DNA of 64,000 nt from Salinisphaera orenii subsp. orenii MK-B5 (GTDB lineage: Bacteria; Pseudomonadota; Gammaproteobacteria; Nevskiales; Salinisphaeraceae), in contig NZ_AYKH01000001.1 of the NCBI RefSeq assembly GCF_003788635.1, positions 62,001 to 126,000 on the forward strand, read 5' to 3'. Numbering within the stretch: the stretch's first letter is position 1; every line of letters starts with the position of its first letter. Of the stretch, positions 55,300 through 64,000 are shown piece after piece. The notes under the pieces were generated by a model. That model made no database searches, was not told the origin of the DNA, and saw only the letters and a program-made list of their open reading frames with translations. Both the position numbers and the translations under genes were made by a program.

Positions 55300-57630
55300 T
55301 CACGGCACCTGCCAGAGCCGCGGGTGCTGGTCACGCCAGCGGGTGACACGGATCGCGCGTTCCGCGCTGCCGGGTACGGCCACCCTCAGCGCCCCGCCCG
55401 TCGCCGTGCCGATGCGCTGCGCGCCGACAGCCGAGAGCCGTTCGCGCACGCCCTCGGTGGGAAATCCCCAGCGGTTGCGCCAGCCGGCGGAGATCAGCGC
55501 AAATCGCGGCCGCACGGCTTCGAGGAAGGCCGAACTGGAGGAGCTGTCGCTGCCGTGATGTCCGACCACGAGCACCTCGCCGGCGAGCGCCTCCGCATTG
55601 CGGGCGATCAGGCGCGCCTCACCCGCGGCGTCCAGATCGCCGGTGAGTAGCACCCGCCCGCCGGGCGAAGCGATGCGCAACACGCAGGAGCGTCCGTTGG
55701 TATCCGCGGCCGCCGCACGCTCGGCCCGTGTCGGATACAACACCCGGAAGTCGACGCCGTTCCAGCGCCATTGCTGTCCGGCCACGCAGGGGCTGTCGCC
55801 GCCCGCGCCCTGCCATCGGACCACCTCGAGTTCGCGGACGATGGCTGCCGCCCCGCCCCGATGATCGAGATCGGCGTGACTGATGAGCAGGCGATCCACC
55901 CGGGGCCGACCGACGTGGCGCAGATACGGCACCACGATGGCCTCGCCGGTATCGAAGCCGGTCCGATAGGCCGGCCCGGCGTCGAAGACCAGCGTGTGTT
56001 CCCGGGTGCGAACGACCACGGCCAGCCCCTGGCCGACGTCGAGGACGGTCACGCGATAGGCTTCCTGCGGAATGCGTTGATCGGCGGGCTGCCAGCCGAT
56101 CAAGGCCGGCAGCAGCAGCGCGGCACCCGCCCAGCGCCCCGGCAGGCCGCGCGGTAGCAGCAACAGTGCGATTCCCGCGATCGCAAGCAGCAGCGCGGCC
56201 ACGCCGGGCAGCGTCAGATGAACCGCGGCCAGCGGCCAGTCGGCGACCCATGCCAGCCCCTGCCAGCCCGCTCCGAGAAGCCACGCCGCCCCCGTCAGCA
56301 AGGGTCCGCCGGCTGCCGGCCAGGCGAGCGCCAGGGCCGTGAGCGTCAGCAGCGCGGGCACCACGACCACCGCGAGCGGGATCAGCAGGGCGTTGACCAC
56401 CGGCGCGACCATCGACGCCTGCTCGAAGAACCAGAGCGTCAACGGCGTCAGACCGGCGATGAGCGCGAGCTGGATATGACCGAAGGCCAGCCAGTGCCCC
56501 CGGCGCGGGCCGCTCGCGGCGATATAGAGCAGCCACGCCACGGCCCCGAACGACAGCCAGAACCCGGGCGCGATCACCGAAGCCGGGTCCCAGAAAAGCA
56601 CTGCGATGGCGGCGAAGGCGAGCGTGCGCGACGGTGCCACATCCCGCCGCAGCGCCATGACGGCGAGCGCAACGGCAACCATGACCAGCGCACGCTGGGT
56701 CGGCAGCGCCAGACCGGCGAGCGCGGCGTAGCCGGCCGCACCCACGAAGGCTGCCGCGGCCGCCAGACGATGCGCCGACCAGCCCGGCGCCACCCGAAGC
56801 GCCAGCCAGCGCGCCAGAAAGAACAGCACGCCCGCGATCAGGCCGATGTGTAACCCGGAAATGGCAACCAGATGGCTGGTTCCCGTGGCCCGCAGCACCG
56901 CCCACTGGGCGTCGCTGATCGCATCGCGTGCGCCCAGCGTCAAGGCCTCGATCAGGCCACGCGCCGGCGCATCCCCCAGTATCCGATCCAGCCGCCGCAG
57001 CGCCAGGGCGCGCAGTCGGTCGAGCGACATCGAAGCGGCCCGATCGCAGTCTCCGGCCTCGCGCACGTAACCGGTGGCGTCGATGCGTTCGCGCCAGAGC
57101 CACGCCTCGTAATCGAAGGTGCCCGGGTTCGCCGAGCCGTGCGGGGTCTCCCACTTCACCGTGGCCCGCACGCAGTCGCCCGGCAACAGCGCGGGCGGGT
57201 CGTCGTACCAGGACAGCCGCACCCGATACGGGGCGACGTCGCGCGCCAGCACGAAGCGACTGCGAAAGGCCTCATGGCTGACGAGTCCGGACACGCGTCC
57301 CACGACGGTGGCGGTCTCCCCGCTGCGTTCGACCGGCAGGCGCGCGTCGAGTCGATGCGCGACGTCCAGGCTCGCCCACAGCGCCGCGACCAGACCGGCG
57401 GCGAGCACGGCGCGGCCGGGAAAACGCAGCAGACAGCAGAGTAGTCCGGCCAACGGCAGTAGCGGCGCGATCGGCGTCGGCCACAGGTAGACACCGCCGC
57501 TGGCGCCGATACAGGCCAGCGCGAGCAGCCGCGGATCCCGGGCATAGCGGGCGAGCGCCCCGTGCCAGCTGCGGTCGGGGTCCAGCTGTACGTTGTCGTC
57601 GCCCCGCCCCATCGTCGGCCGCCCGTTCAT
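55300..57630 (-). CDS. comEC: DNA internalization channel ComEC/Rec2
   Basis: 776 residues. An N-terminal DUF4131-type domain with membrane helices is followed by the competence domain (GTSHLVAISGLHIGLIAGV), many helices, and a C-terminal metallo-beta-lactamase-like domain (LLISHADLDHRGGAAAI; VVGHHGSDSSSSSAF). It passes single-stranded DNA across the inner membrane in natural transformation. With the type IV pilus genes it suggests competence. Its position between lolD and exbB is the conserved gammaproteobacterial one. Confidence 0.95.
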   Translation of the reverse strand: MNGRPTMGRGDDNVQLDPDRSWHGALARYARDPRLLALACIGASGGVYLWPTPIAPLLPLAGLLCCLLRFPGRAVLAAGLVAALWASLDVAHRLDARLPVERSGETATVVGRVSGLVSHEAFRSRFVLARDVAPYRVRLSWYDDPPALLPGDCVRATVKWETPHGSANPGTFDYEAWLWRERIDATGYVREAGDCDRAASMSLDRLRALALRRLDRILGDAPARGLIEALTLGARDAISDAQWAVLRATGTSHLVAISGLHIGLIAGVLFFLARWLALRVAPGWSAHRLAAAAAFVGAAGYAALAGLALPTQRALVMVAVALAVMALRRDVAPSRTLAFAAIAVLFWDPASVIAPGFWLSFGAVAWLLYIAASGPRRGHWLAFGHIQLALIAGLTPLTLWFFEQASMVAPVVNALLIPLAVVVVPALLTLTALALAWPAAGGPLLTGAAWLLGAGWQGLAWVADWPLAAVHLTLPGVAALLLAIAGIALLLLPRGLPGRWAGAALLLPALIGWQPADQRIPQEAYRVTVLDVGQGLAVVVRTREHTLVFDAGPAYRTGFDTGEAIVVPYLRHVGRPRVDRLLISHADLDHRGGAAAIVRELEVVRWQGAGGDSPCVAGQQWRWNGVDFRVLYPTRAERAAAADTNGRSCVLRIASPGGRVLLTGDLDAAGEARLIARNAEALAGEVLVVGHHGSDSSSSSAFLEAVRPRFALISAGWRNRWGFPTEGVRERLSAVGAQRIGTATGGALRVAVPGSAERAIRVTRWRDQHPRLWQVP

Positions 57631-57716
57631 CCGCGCGAATGCGCCTGCCCCGGAACTTTCACATTACACGAGGCCGGCGGCAACGCAGCACGGAGCGCCG
57701 TGGGTCGCGGCGAACG

Positions 57717-58427
57717 TCAGGCCAGGTCGGACAGCTCCGCGGGCGCCAGGCGGCCGTCCGACAGGGTCCAGACCTGATCCATGCGCTGGGCCAGCGTGCG
57801 GTCGTGGGTGACCATGACCAGGCTGGTATCCAGCGACTCGTTGAGTTCGAGCATCATGTCGAACACGCTCGCCGCGGTGCGATGGTCGAGGTTGCCGGTC
57901 GGCTCGTCGGCCAGGATGCAGGCGGGCCGCGTGACCAGGGCGCGCGCGACCGCGGCACGCTGGCGCTCGCCGCCGGACAGTTCGGTCGGCTTGTGCTCCA
58001 GCCGATCGCCCAGCCCCACGCGCTCGAGCAGTTCGCGGGCGGTCTGCAGCGCCGGCCCCGTGGGCCCGCGCCGTATCAGCAGCGGCATCGCCACGTTCTG
58101 GACCGTGGTGAACTCCGGCAACAGATGATGAAACTGATAGATGAAGCCCAGTTTTTCGTTGCGCAACCGGCCGCGGGCGGCGTTCGACAGTCGCGTCATG
58201 TCGTGCCCGCCGATGCGGATCTCGCCGCTGCTGGGCGTGTCCAGCCCCCCGAGCAGATGCAGCAGCGTCGACTTGCCCGAGCCGGAGGCGCCGATCACCG
58301 CGATACGCGCCCCGGGGGCGACCTCCAGGTCGATGTCGCGCAGAACCGTGACCGGCTCGCGAACCTCGCTGAACAGCTTCGACAGACGGTGACAGGACAG
58401 TACCGGTGTGGCGCTCGCATCACTCAT
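57717..58427 (-). CDS. lolD: Lipoprotein-releasing ABC ATPase LolD
   Basis: 236 residues. Walker [12 protein letters not shown]-loop [13 protein letters not shown], signature [15 protein letters not shown] and Walker [13 protein letters not shown] are intact. It powers extraction of outer membrane lipoproteins by LolCE onto LolA. Its start overlaps the lolC stop by 8 bases. Confidence 0.96.
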   Translation of the reverse strand: MSDASATPVLSCHRLSKLFSEVREPVTVLRDIDLEVAPGARIAVIGASGSGKSTLLHLLGGLDTPSSGEIRIGGHDMTRLSNAARGRLRNEKLGFIYQFHHLLPEFTTVQNVAMPLLIRRGPTGPALQTARELLERVGLGDRLEHKPTELSGGERQRAAVARALVTRPACILADEPTGNLDHRTAASVFDMMLELNESLDTSLVMVTHDRTLAQRMDQVWTLSDGRLAPAELSDLA

Positions 58428-59670
58428 AGCGCAGGGCCTCCGCCGGCTGCACGCGCGCCGCGCGCCAGGCCGGGTAGAGCGTCGACAGGAAGGACAGCAC
58501 CAGCGACAGCGCCGCGATGCGGAGGACGTCGGTCTGGTGCAGTTCGGCCTTGAGCTGGCTGATGTAGTAGACGTCCGCGGAAAGCAGATCGGTGTTCAGC
58601 AGGCTCTCGAGCATGGGCACGATGTGCTCGATGTTGATCGACAGCAGCACGCCGAGCGCCACGCCGAGCACGGTGCCGATCACCCCGATCAGCGAGCCCT
58701 GGACCATGAAGATGGCCATGACCGAACGCGGCGTGAGCCCGAGCGTTCGCAGGATGGCGATGTCGCCCTGCTTGTCGGTGACCACCATCACCAGCATGGA
58801 GACGATGTTGAAGGCCGCCACGGCGATGATCAGGCTGAGGATAATGAACATCACGGTCTTCTCGGTGGCGATCGCCTGGAAGAAATTGGCGTGCTGACGC
58901 GTCCAGTCGGAGACGCGCTTGCCGGGATCGAGTGTGGCCTCGAGTTGCCGGGTGACATCGGGCGCGTCGAACATGTCGGTCAGATGCAGCCGCAGGCCGG
59001 TCACGCCCTCGCCCATGTGGTAGAGCGTCGCGGCATCCTCCATGTGGATCATGACCATGCCGCGGTCGTACTCGTACATGCCGACCTTGAACACGCCACC
59101 CACGGTGAACCGCCGAAAGCGCGGCACGATGCCCGCCGGCGTGATGTTGGCCTTCGGGATCATCAAGTCCACCTTGTCGCCGACGCCGACACCGAGCAGA
59201 GCCGCGAGCTCCGCACCGATGACTATCCGATATTCGCCGGCTTCCAGCGAATCGAAGCTGCCGGCGACCATGTGGTCGGCGACGTCGGAGACCTCGGTCT
59301 CCTGTGCCGGCAACACGCCGCGGATGAGCGTGCCCGACATATTGCGTCCGCTGCGCAGCATGCCCTCGCCACTGATGTAGGGCGCCGCACCGTTGACGTC
59401 CGGCAGCCGCTCGTTGACCTGGGTCTTGAGTTCGCTCCAGTCCTGGAGCGCGTTCCGGCTGGAGGAGATCTCCACGTGCGAAGCCATGCCCAGGATACGA
59501 TCGCGCAGCTCCGCCTCGAACCCGTTCATCACCGACAGCACCGTGATCAGCAGCATCACGGCCAGCGCGATGCCGCCCATGGAGATCGACGAGATGAAGG
59601 AGATGAAGTGGTTGCGACGCTTGGCCCGCGTGTACTTCAGGCCGACGTAGAGTTCGAGGGGTCTAAACAT
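58420..59670 (-). CDS. lolC: Lipoprotein-releasing permease LolC/LolE
   Basis: 416 residues. One N-terminal helix ([26 protein letters not shown]), a large periplasmic MacB-like domain and three C-terminal helices (FtsX domain) match LolC/E. Only one permease gene is present, so this may be a LolF-type homodimer rather than a LolC-LolE pair, unless a second copy lies elsewhere. The ATG is preceded by a -10 box 8 bases upstream and no Shine-Dalgarno sequence. It heads the operon that runs down to the tyrosine phosphatase. Confidence 0.92.
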   Translation of the reverse strand: MFRPLELYVGLKYTRAKRRNHFISFISSISMGGIALAVMLLITVLSVMNGFEAELRDRILGMASHVEISSSRNALQDWSELKTQVNERLPDVNGAAPYISGEGMLRSGRNMSGTLIRGVLPAQETEVSDVADHMVAGSFDSLEAGEYRIVIGAELAALLGVGVGDKVDLMIPKANITPAGIVPRFRRFTVGGVFKVGMYEYDRGMVMIHMEDAATLYHMGEGVTGLRLHLTDMFDAPDVTRQLEATLDPGKRVSDWTRQHANFFQAIATEKTVMFIILSLIIAVAAFNIVSMLVMVVTDKQGDIAILRTLGLTPRSVMAIFMVQGSLIGVIGTVLGVALGVLLSINIEHIVPMLESLLNTDLLSADVYYISQLKAELHQTDVLRIAALSLVLSFLSTLYPAWRAARVQPAEALRYE

Positions 59671-59678
59671 GGCGGCGC

Positions 59679-59692
59679 ATTAAAGCATAATG
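59679..59692 (-). promoter_or_regulatory. Overlapping -10 boxes directly before lolC
   Basis: Minus strand TTTAAT (59679-59684) and CATTAT (59687-59692) lie 8 and 16 bases before the ATG. Either gives a leader of about 10 bases or less. -35 elements are weak. Confidence 0.45.
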
Positions 59693-59747
59693 AGCCCGCA
59701 CGACGCAGCGCGGCGGCGCGCCGTACGGGGCCATCGGAAAATCAGTC

Positions 59748-60149
59748 ATGCGCATGAGAACGTTACATCGACCGATAGTTCAGATCGGGCTGGAAATCGG
59801 CGCAGCACTCGTGCTCCTCGCCGGGGCGAGCACGAAGGCGGCGGCGGACGACTACGGCGCCGAGCCGACGCCGCCACGCGCCACGACTGCGTCCCCGTCC
59901 TCTCCGGCCACGTCGGCGGTGCGGCCGCAGCCGCCGTCCACCCCGCCCCGCGGCACATCGATGGCGCGCGTCGAGCGCGAGTACGGCGAGCCGCGCCGTC
60001 GCCACGCGCCCGTCGGCCAGCCGCCGATCACGCGCTGGGACTATCCCGCCTACCGGCTCTACTTCGAATACGACCGGCTGATACACGCCGTGGTGCCGGC
60101 GGACCCGGCACCCGTGGCCCACCGCGACGAACTCGCGGTGCCACGATGA
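59748..60149 (+). CDS. Small secreted protein of unknown function
   Basis: 133 residues. A signal peptide (about 1-33, IGAALVLLAGASTKAAA) is followed by a Pro/Ser/Thr-rich linker and a short conserved-looking C-terminal module: VEREYGEPRRRHAPVGQPP then ITRWDYPAYRLYFEYDRLIHAVV. I recognise this pattern from small exported proteins of other gammaproteobacteria but know no function. Its stop overlaps the aguA start by 4 bases, so it is coupled to agmatine catabolism. Confidence 0.8.
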   Translation: MRMRTLHRPIVQIGLEIGAALVLLAGASTKAAADDYGAEPTPPRATTASPSSPATSAVRPQPPSTPPRGTSMARVEREYGEPRRRHAPVGQPPITRWDYPAYRLYFEYDRLIHAVVPADPAPVAHRDELAVPR

Positions 60150-61180
60150 GCGCCCGCCGGCTCCCGCCGGAATGGGCACCGCAGGCTGCCATACTGCTGG
60201 TCTGGCCGCGCTCGGCGGGCGACTGGGGCGGGGGCCTGGCGGCCGCCCGCGACACCATCGCCACGATGGCGGCCATCATCGGCGAGCGCCAGCCTGTGAT
60301 CCTCGTGGCCGCGGACGCCGAATGCCGGCAGAGCATCGACGACCATCCGCGGCTGCGGGCCGTAGTGCCGCCGGTCGTGATCGACGCGCCGAACGACGAC
60401 ATATGGGTCCGGGACACCGGCCCGCTGACCGTGTTCGACGACGAGCGCGTGTTCGTCGATTTTCGCTTCGACGGCTGGGGCGGACGCTTTGCGGCACTCA
60501 ACGACGACCGCCTGACGGTCGCCCTGCACGTTGCGGGCGCGCTCGGCCGCGGCACGCTCGAACGGCGTTCGGCCGTGCTCGAGGGCGGCAGCATCGAAGC
60601 CAGCGGCACCGGCGCGCTGCTGACCACCGAACGCTGTCTGCTCGCCGGCCGGCGCAATGCCGGGCTCAGTCGCTCGGGCGTCGAGGCGATGCTCGGCGAC
60701 GCCTTCGGCGCGACCACGATCCACTGGCTCGCCCACGGCGATCTCATCGGCGACGACACCGACGGCCACATCGACACGCTCGCCCGCTTCGTCGCGGCGG
60801 ATACGATCGCCTATCAGGGCTGCGCCGACGAGACCGACCCGCATTTCGAATCGCTGACCGCCATGCGGCGCGAGCTCGAGGCGCTGCGCGCCCCCGACGG
60901 CACCGCCTATCGACTCGTCGAACTGCCCCTGCCCGCGCCGATCCACGACCCCGACGACGGCCATCGGCTGCCCGCCGGCTACGCCAACTTCGTCATCGCC
61001 AACGGCTGCGTGCTGATCCCGGCCTTCGACGACCCCGCCGACGCCGTGGCCCGGCAGCGGCTGGCCGACTGCTTTCCCGAGCGCGAGGTCATCCTCATTG
61101 ACAGCCGCGCCTTGATCCGCCAGCACGGCGGCCTGCACTGTGCCTCCATGCAGATTCCCGCCGAGACCGCCCATGGCTGA
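60146..61180 (+). CDS. aguA: Agmatine deiminase
   Basis: 344 residues of the peptidyl-arginine-deiminase-like fold. It starts MSARRLPPEWAPQAAILLVWP; the guanidine-binding DDIWVRDTGP, EGGSIEASG and HGDLIGDDTDGHID motifs and the catalytic Cys in HGGLHCASMQ are intact. It hydrolyses agmatine to N-carbamoylputrescine and ammonia. It overlaps aguB by 8 bases; together they convert agmatine to putrescine. Confidence 0.95.
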   Translation: MSARRLPPEWAPQAAILLVWPRSAGDWGGGLAAARDTIATMAAIIGERQPVILVAADAECRQSIDDHPRLRAVVPPVVIDAPNDDIWVRDTGPLTVFDDERVFVDFRFDGWGGRFAALNDDRLTVALHVAGALGRGTLERRSAVLEGGSIEASGTGALLTTERCLLAGRRNAGLSRSGVEAMLGDAFGATTIHWLAHGDLIGDDTDGHIDTLARFVAADTIAYQGCADETDPHFESLTAMRRELEALRAPDGTAYRLVELPLPAPIHDPDDGHRLPAGYANFVIANGCVLIPAFDDPADAVARQRLADCFPEREVILIDSRALIRQHGGLHCASMQIPAETAHG

Positions 61181-62057
61181 CACCCGCATCCGGCGCGTGG
61201 CCGTCGCCCAGTACGCCTGCACGCCCGAGCCCGCGACCAACCTGGACACCGCCGTGGCCCATATCCAGCGCGCGGGCGAGGCAGGCGCCGATCTCGTGCT
61301 GCTGCCGGAGCTGCACAACACGCCCTACTTCTGCCAGCGCGAGGATCCGGCCGGCTTCGACCTGGCCGAACCGATCCCCGGGCCCTCGACCGAGCGTCTC
61401 GCGGCAGCCGCCCGCACCGCCGGGGTGGTGGTCGTGGCCTCGCTGTTCGAACGCCGCGCTCCCGGGCTATATCACAACACCGCGGTGGTGCTCGACCGCG
61501 ACGGTCGCATCGCCGGCCGCTACCGCAAGATGCACATCCCGGACGATCCCGAATACTACGAGAAGTACTATTTCACGCCCGGCGATCTCGGCTTCACCCC
61601 CATCGACACGTCCATCGGCCGGCTCGGCGTGCTGGTCTGCTGGGACCAGTGGTACCCGGAAGCCGCGCGGCTGATGGCGCTGGCCGGCGCAGAGCTGCTG
61701 ATCTATCCCTCCGCGATCGGCTGGGACGACGCCACCGACGACGCCGACGAGCAGGCGCGCCAGCTTGCCGCCTGGCAGGGCGTGCAGCGCGGCCACGCCA
61801 TCGCCAACACCCTGCCCGTGATCGCCTCCAACCGGGTCGGCGTCGAGGGCGACGCCGACACCGAGATCCGTTTCTGGGGCCACAGCTTCGTGTTCGGCCC
61901 CCAGGGCGAGACCCTGGCCGAGGCCGGCGAAAGCGGCGAACTGCTCATGGCGGACATCGACACGGCGCGCACCGAGACTCTGCGCCGCGTCTGGCCGTTT
62001 CTGCGCGACCGGCGAATCGACGCCTTCGGCGAGCTGACGCGGCGTTTCCGCGACTGA
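61173..62057 (+). CDS. aguB: N-carbamoylputrescine amidase
   Basis: 294-residue nitrilase-superfamily enzyme. The Glu-Lys-Cys triad is in LLPELHNTPYF (Glu), RKMHIPDDPEYYEKYYF (Lys) and VLVCWDQWYPEAAR (Cys). It splits N-carbamoylputrescine to putrescine, carbon dioxide and ammonia, completing the pathway begun by AguA. Confidence 0.95.
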   Translation: MADTRIRRVAVAQYACTPEPATNLDTAVAHIQRAGEAGADLVLLPELHNTPYFCQREDPAGFDLAEPIPGPSTERLAAAARTAGVVVVASLFERRAPGLYHNTAVVLDRDGRIAGRYRKMHIPDDPEYYEKYYFTPGDLGFTPIDTSIGRLGVLVCWDQWYPEAARLMALAGAELLIYPSAIGWDDATDDADEQARQLAAWQGVQRGHAIANTLPVIASNRVGVEGDADTEIRFWGHSFVFGPQGETLAEAGESGELLMADIDTARTETLRRVWPFLRDRRIDAFGELTRRFRD

Positions 62058-62092
62058 AGCACGCGCGGCCAGTCGTCTCGAGCGCGGGTCTG

Positions 62093-62101
62093 TGCAATAA
62101 T
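62093..62101 (+). promoter_or_regulatory. Candidate extended -10 box just before mfd
   Basis: TGCAATAAT lies 12 bases before the mfd ATG. A start site about 7 bases further on leaves a leader of roughly 6 bases, and no Shine-Dalgarno sequence is seen. The -35 is weak. Confidence 0.42.
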
Positions 62102-62113
62102 CCGCGCCCTCAA

Positions 62114-64000
62114 ATGGCCGCTGCAGACGACATCGACGCGCGCACCTCCCCGCTGTCACCGCCGGCGCTGACACCCGGTGCGCACGACCACTGGCAGGGG
62201 CTGGCCGGCTGTGCGTCCTCGCTGGCGCTGGTTCAGGCCGCCGAGGCCGCGGACGCGCTCACGGTGGCGGTCGTGGCCGATGAGCATCGCGCCTACCGGC
62301 TCGAGGAGGAACTGCGCTTCTTCGCCGGCGATTCGCTGGTCATCCGGCATTTTCCCGACTGGGAGACGCTGCCCTACGACGTCTTCTCGCCGCACGCCGA
62401 CATCGTCTCGGAACGCCTCGCGCTGCTGCACGCCCTGCCCGGCATGGGTCGCGGCATTCTCATCGTCGCCGCGGACACGCTGCTCCAGCCCCTGCCGCCG
62501 ACGACCTTCGTCGACGCGCGTGCGATGGTCTTCGAGGTCGGCCAGCAGCTCGATTTTCACGCCCTGCGGCAACGCCTGGAAGCCGCCGGCTATGCCGCGG
62601 TGTCCGAGGTGCGCACGCACGGCGAATACGCCATCCGCGGCGCGGTCATGGATCTCTATCCCATGGGCGCGGCCACGCCATATCGGCTGGATCTGTTCGA
62701 CGACGAGATCGACACCATCCGGGCGTTCGATCCGGAGACGCAGCGCTCGACCGACCGCATCGACACGATCCGGCTGCTGCCGGCGCGCGAATTCCCGCTG
62801 GACGACGAGGCCATCAAGGCCTTCCGGCAGCGCTACCGGCAGGCGCTGGAGGGCGACCCGGGCAACAGCGTGATCTATCGCGATGTCTCCCGCGGCGTGC
62901 CGCCGGGGGGCATCGAGTCCTATCTGACGCTGTTCTTCGACGGCACCGCCTCCCTGTTCGACTATCTGCCGGCGCACGCCCGTGCGGTCGAGCTCGGCGA
63001 CGTCGCCGCGGCCGTCGACAGCGCCTGGATGGCTCTATCGGCGCGCTACGAGCAGCGCGGCGTCAATCCCGAGCGGCCGCTGCTGCCGCCCGAGGCCGCG
63101 TTCGTGAACCCCGCGACCGTGCGCTCGGCGCTGGACGGGCTCACCGCCGCCCGCATCGAGGTCGGCCGCGACGGCATCGACTTCGGCGCCACCGACGTGC
63201 CCGCGCTCACCGGCGCCGACATCGCCGCCACCGGCCATGCGCTGCGCGATTTCTTCGAGGGCTTCGACGGCCGGATCCTGATCACCGGCGACTCCGCCGG
63301 CCGCCGCGAGGCGCTGCGCGACTGGCTCACCACGCTGGGGCTGGCCCCGGCGCGCTGCGAGGACTGGGCGGATTTCCGCACCCAGAACAAGCGCATCGCC
63401 GTGACCAGCGCACCGCTGGAGGCCGGCTGCGTGATCGCCGCCGACGGGCTGGCGATCATCGCCGAGACCCAGCTCACCGGCAGCCGGCCGCCGGCCAAGA
63501 AACGCCGCCGCGTGGTGCGCGATCCCGAGACGGCCATCCGCGAGCTCACGGACCTCGCCCCCGGCGCCCCGGTGGTGCACCAGGACAACGGCGTCGGCCG
63601 CTACCGCGGGCTGATCAAGCTCTCCGCAGGCGGCGTGGAGAACGAGTTCGTCACCATCGAGTACGCCGGCGGCGACCTGCTCTACGTGCCGGTGGCCTCG
63701 CTGCATCTCGTGCACCGCTTCACCGGCGCCGACGGCGACAGCGCGCCGCTGCATCGGCTCGGCAACGAGCGCTGGTCGAAGGCGCGCAAGAAGGCCGCGG
63801 AGCGCGCCCGCGACACCGCGGCCGAACTGCTGGAGGTCCAGGCCCGTCGGGCCGCGCGTCAGGGCACCTCGATGGTGGCCGATGCCGACGACTACGCCCG
63901 GTTCGCCGCCGATTTCCCCTTCACCGAGACGCCCGACCAGCAGCGGGCCATCGACGAGGTGCTGGCCGATCTCGCCGCCGGCACGCCGATGGATCGCGTG
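62114..64000 (+). CDS. mfd: Transcription-repair coupling factor Mfd, N-terminal part (cut by window edge)
   Basis: 629 codons are open to the window end with no stop. Residues about 30-330 form the UvrB-like damage-recognition module (HFPDWETLPYDVFSPH, AIRGAVMDLYP). A RNA-polymerase-interacting CarD-like domain follows (about 480-560; PVVHQDNGVGRYRGL, DLLYVPVASLHLVHRF). The start of the helicase region is reached (TETPDQQRAIDEVLADL, about 605-622). The Walker motifs lie beyond the window. Mfd removes stalled RNA polymerase and recruits UvrA. ATG at 62114 is the only Met near the family start. Confidence 0.94.
   Translation, partial: MAAADDIDARTSPLSPPALTPGAHDHWQGLAGCASSLALVQAAEAADALTVAVVADEHRAYRLEEELRFFAGDSLVIRHFPDWETLPYDVFSPHADIVSERLALLHALPGMGRGILIVAADTLLQPLPPTTFVDARAMVFEVGQQLDFHALRQRLEAAGYAAVSEVRTHGEYAIRGAVMDLYPMGAATPYRLDLFDDEIDTIRAFDPETQRSTDRIDTIRLLPAREFPLDDEAIKAFRQRYRQALEGDPGNSVIYRDVSRGVPPGGIESYLTLFFDGTASLFDYLPAHARAVELGDVAAAVDSAWMALSARYEQRGVNPERPLLPPEAAFVNPATVRSALDGLTAARIEVGRDGIDFGATDVPALTGADIAATGHALRDFFEGFDGRILITGDSAGRREALRDWLTTLGLAPARCEDWADFRTQNKRIAVTSAPLEAGCVIAADGLAIIAETQLTGSRPPAKKRRRVVRDPETAIRELTDLAPGAPVVHQDNGVGRYRGLIKLSAGGVENEFVTIEYAGGDLLYVPVASLHLVHRFTGADGDSAPLHRLGNERWSKARKKAAERARDTAAELLEVQARRAARQGTSMVADADDYARFAADFPFTETPDQQRAIDEVLADLAAGTPMDRV

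Overview
This 64 kb window is chromosomal DNA from a GC-rich gammaproteobacterium. Nearly every block follows gammaproteobacterial gene order: rpsB-tsf, pyrH-frr-uppS-cdsA-rseP-bamA-skp, map-glnD-dapC-dapD-dapE, rpsT/murJ-ribF-lspA, ispB/rplU-rpmA-obgE, clpS-clpA, yceD-rpmF-plsX, rluC/rne and lolC-lolD-comEC-exbB-exbD-msbA-lpxK-kdsB. Lipid A transport genes, a Bam/Skp outer-membrane system, Lol lipoprotein export and type IV pilus genes indicate a diderm. The high GC and acidic protein tails would fit a Salinisphaera/Nevskia-like lineage, but that placement is inference.

Layout. 1-9 kb (minus strand): translation and envelope genes, from rpsB-tsf (with a structured leader and a strong terminator) into pyrH...bamA and the start of skp. 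9-16 kb (plus): map, glnD and the succinyl branch of lysine/diaminopimelate synthesis. 16-21.5 kb: an NTE-like patatin phospholipase, a class I aldolase, tRNA-Ser and an exported amidase. 21.6-27.4 kb: the only clearly accessory region. It has tRNA-Thr, a palindrome/repeat cluster, a decayed IS5/IS1182-type transposase and a minor pilin operon (fimT-pilV-pilW-pilX) with a divergent pilE. The pilX product is 683 residues, a pilin-like N-terminus joined to beta-solenoid repeats, and no pilY1 is present. 27.5-35.2 kb: lspA, ribF, murJ, rpsT, proB, obgE, rpmA, rplU, ispB and tRNA-Pro. 35.4-41.4 kb: small stress-type proteins, a hemerythrin, a lone pilB, and clpA/clpS. 41.6-50.1 kb: plsX-rpmF-yceD, maf, a HAD phosphatase, rluC and a very long RNase E with a nonapeptide-scale DNA repeat tract. 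50.2-59.7 kb (minus): one long envelope operon from lolC down to a low-molecular-weight phosphatase. 59.7-64 kb (plus): a small secreted protein, agmatine-to-putrescine genes aguA-aguB, and mfd running off the end.

Recurrent themes. (1) Several conserved gene strings lack a member expected by synteny: dxr between cdsA and rseP, ileS between ribF and lspA, fkpB-ispH after lspA, pilY1 after pilX, pilC-pilD after pilB, and fab genes after plsX. The joint absence of dxr and ispH raises the question of where isopentenyl diphosphate comes from, since uppS and ispB are present. (2) Several genes (patatin, yceD, lolC, mfd) have a good -10 box only 6-12 bases before the start codon and no Shine-Dalgarno sequence, suggesting leaderless mRNAs. 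(3) Most operons are translationally coupled by 4-base ATGA/GTGA overlaps. No CRISPR array, rRNA, intact insertion sequence or prophage was seen.
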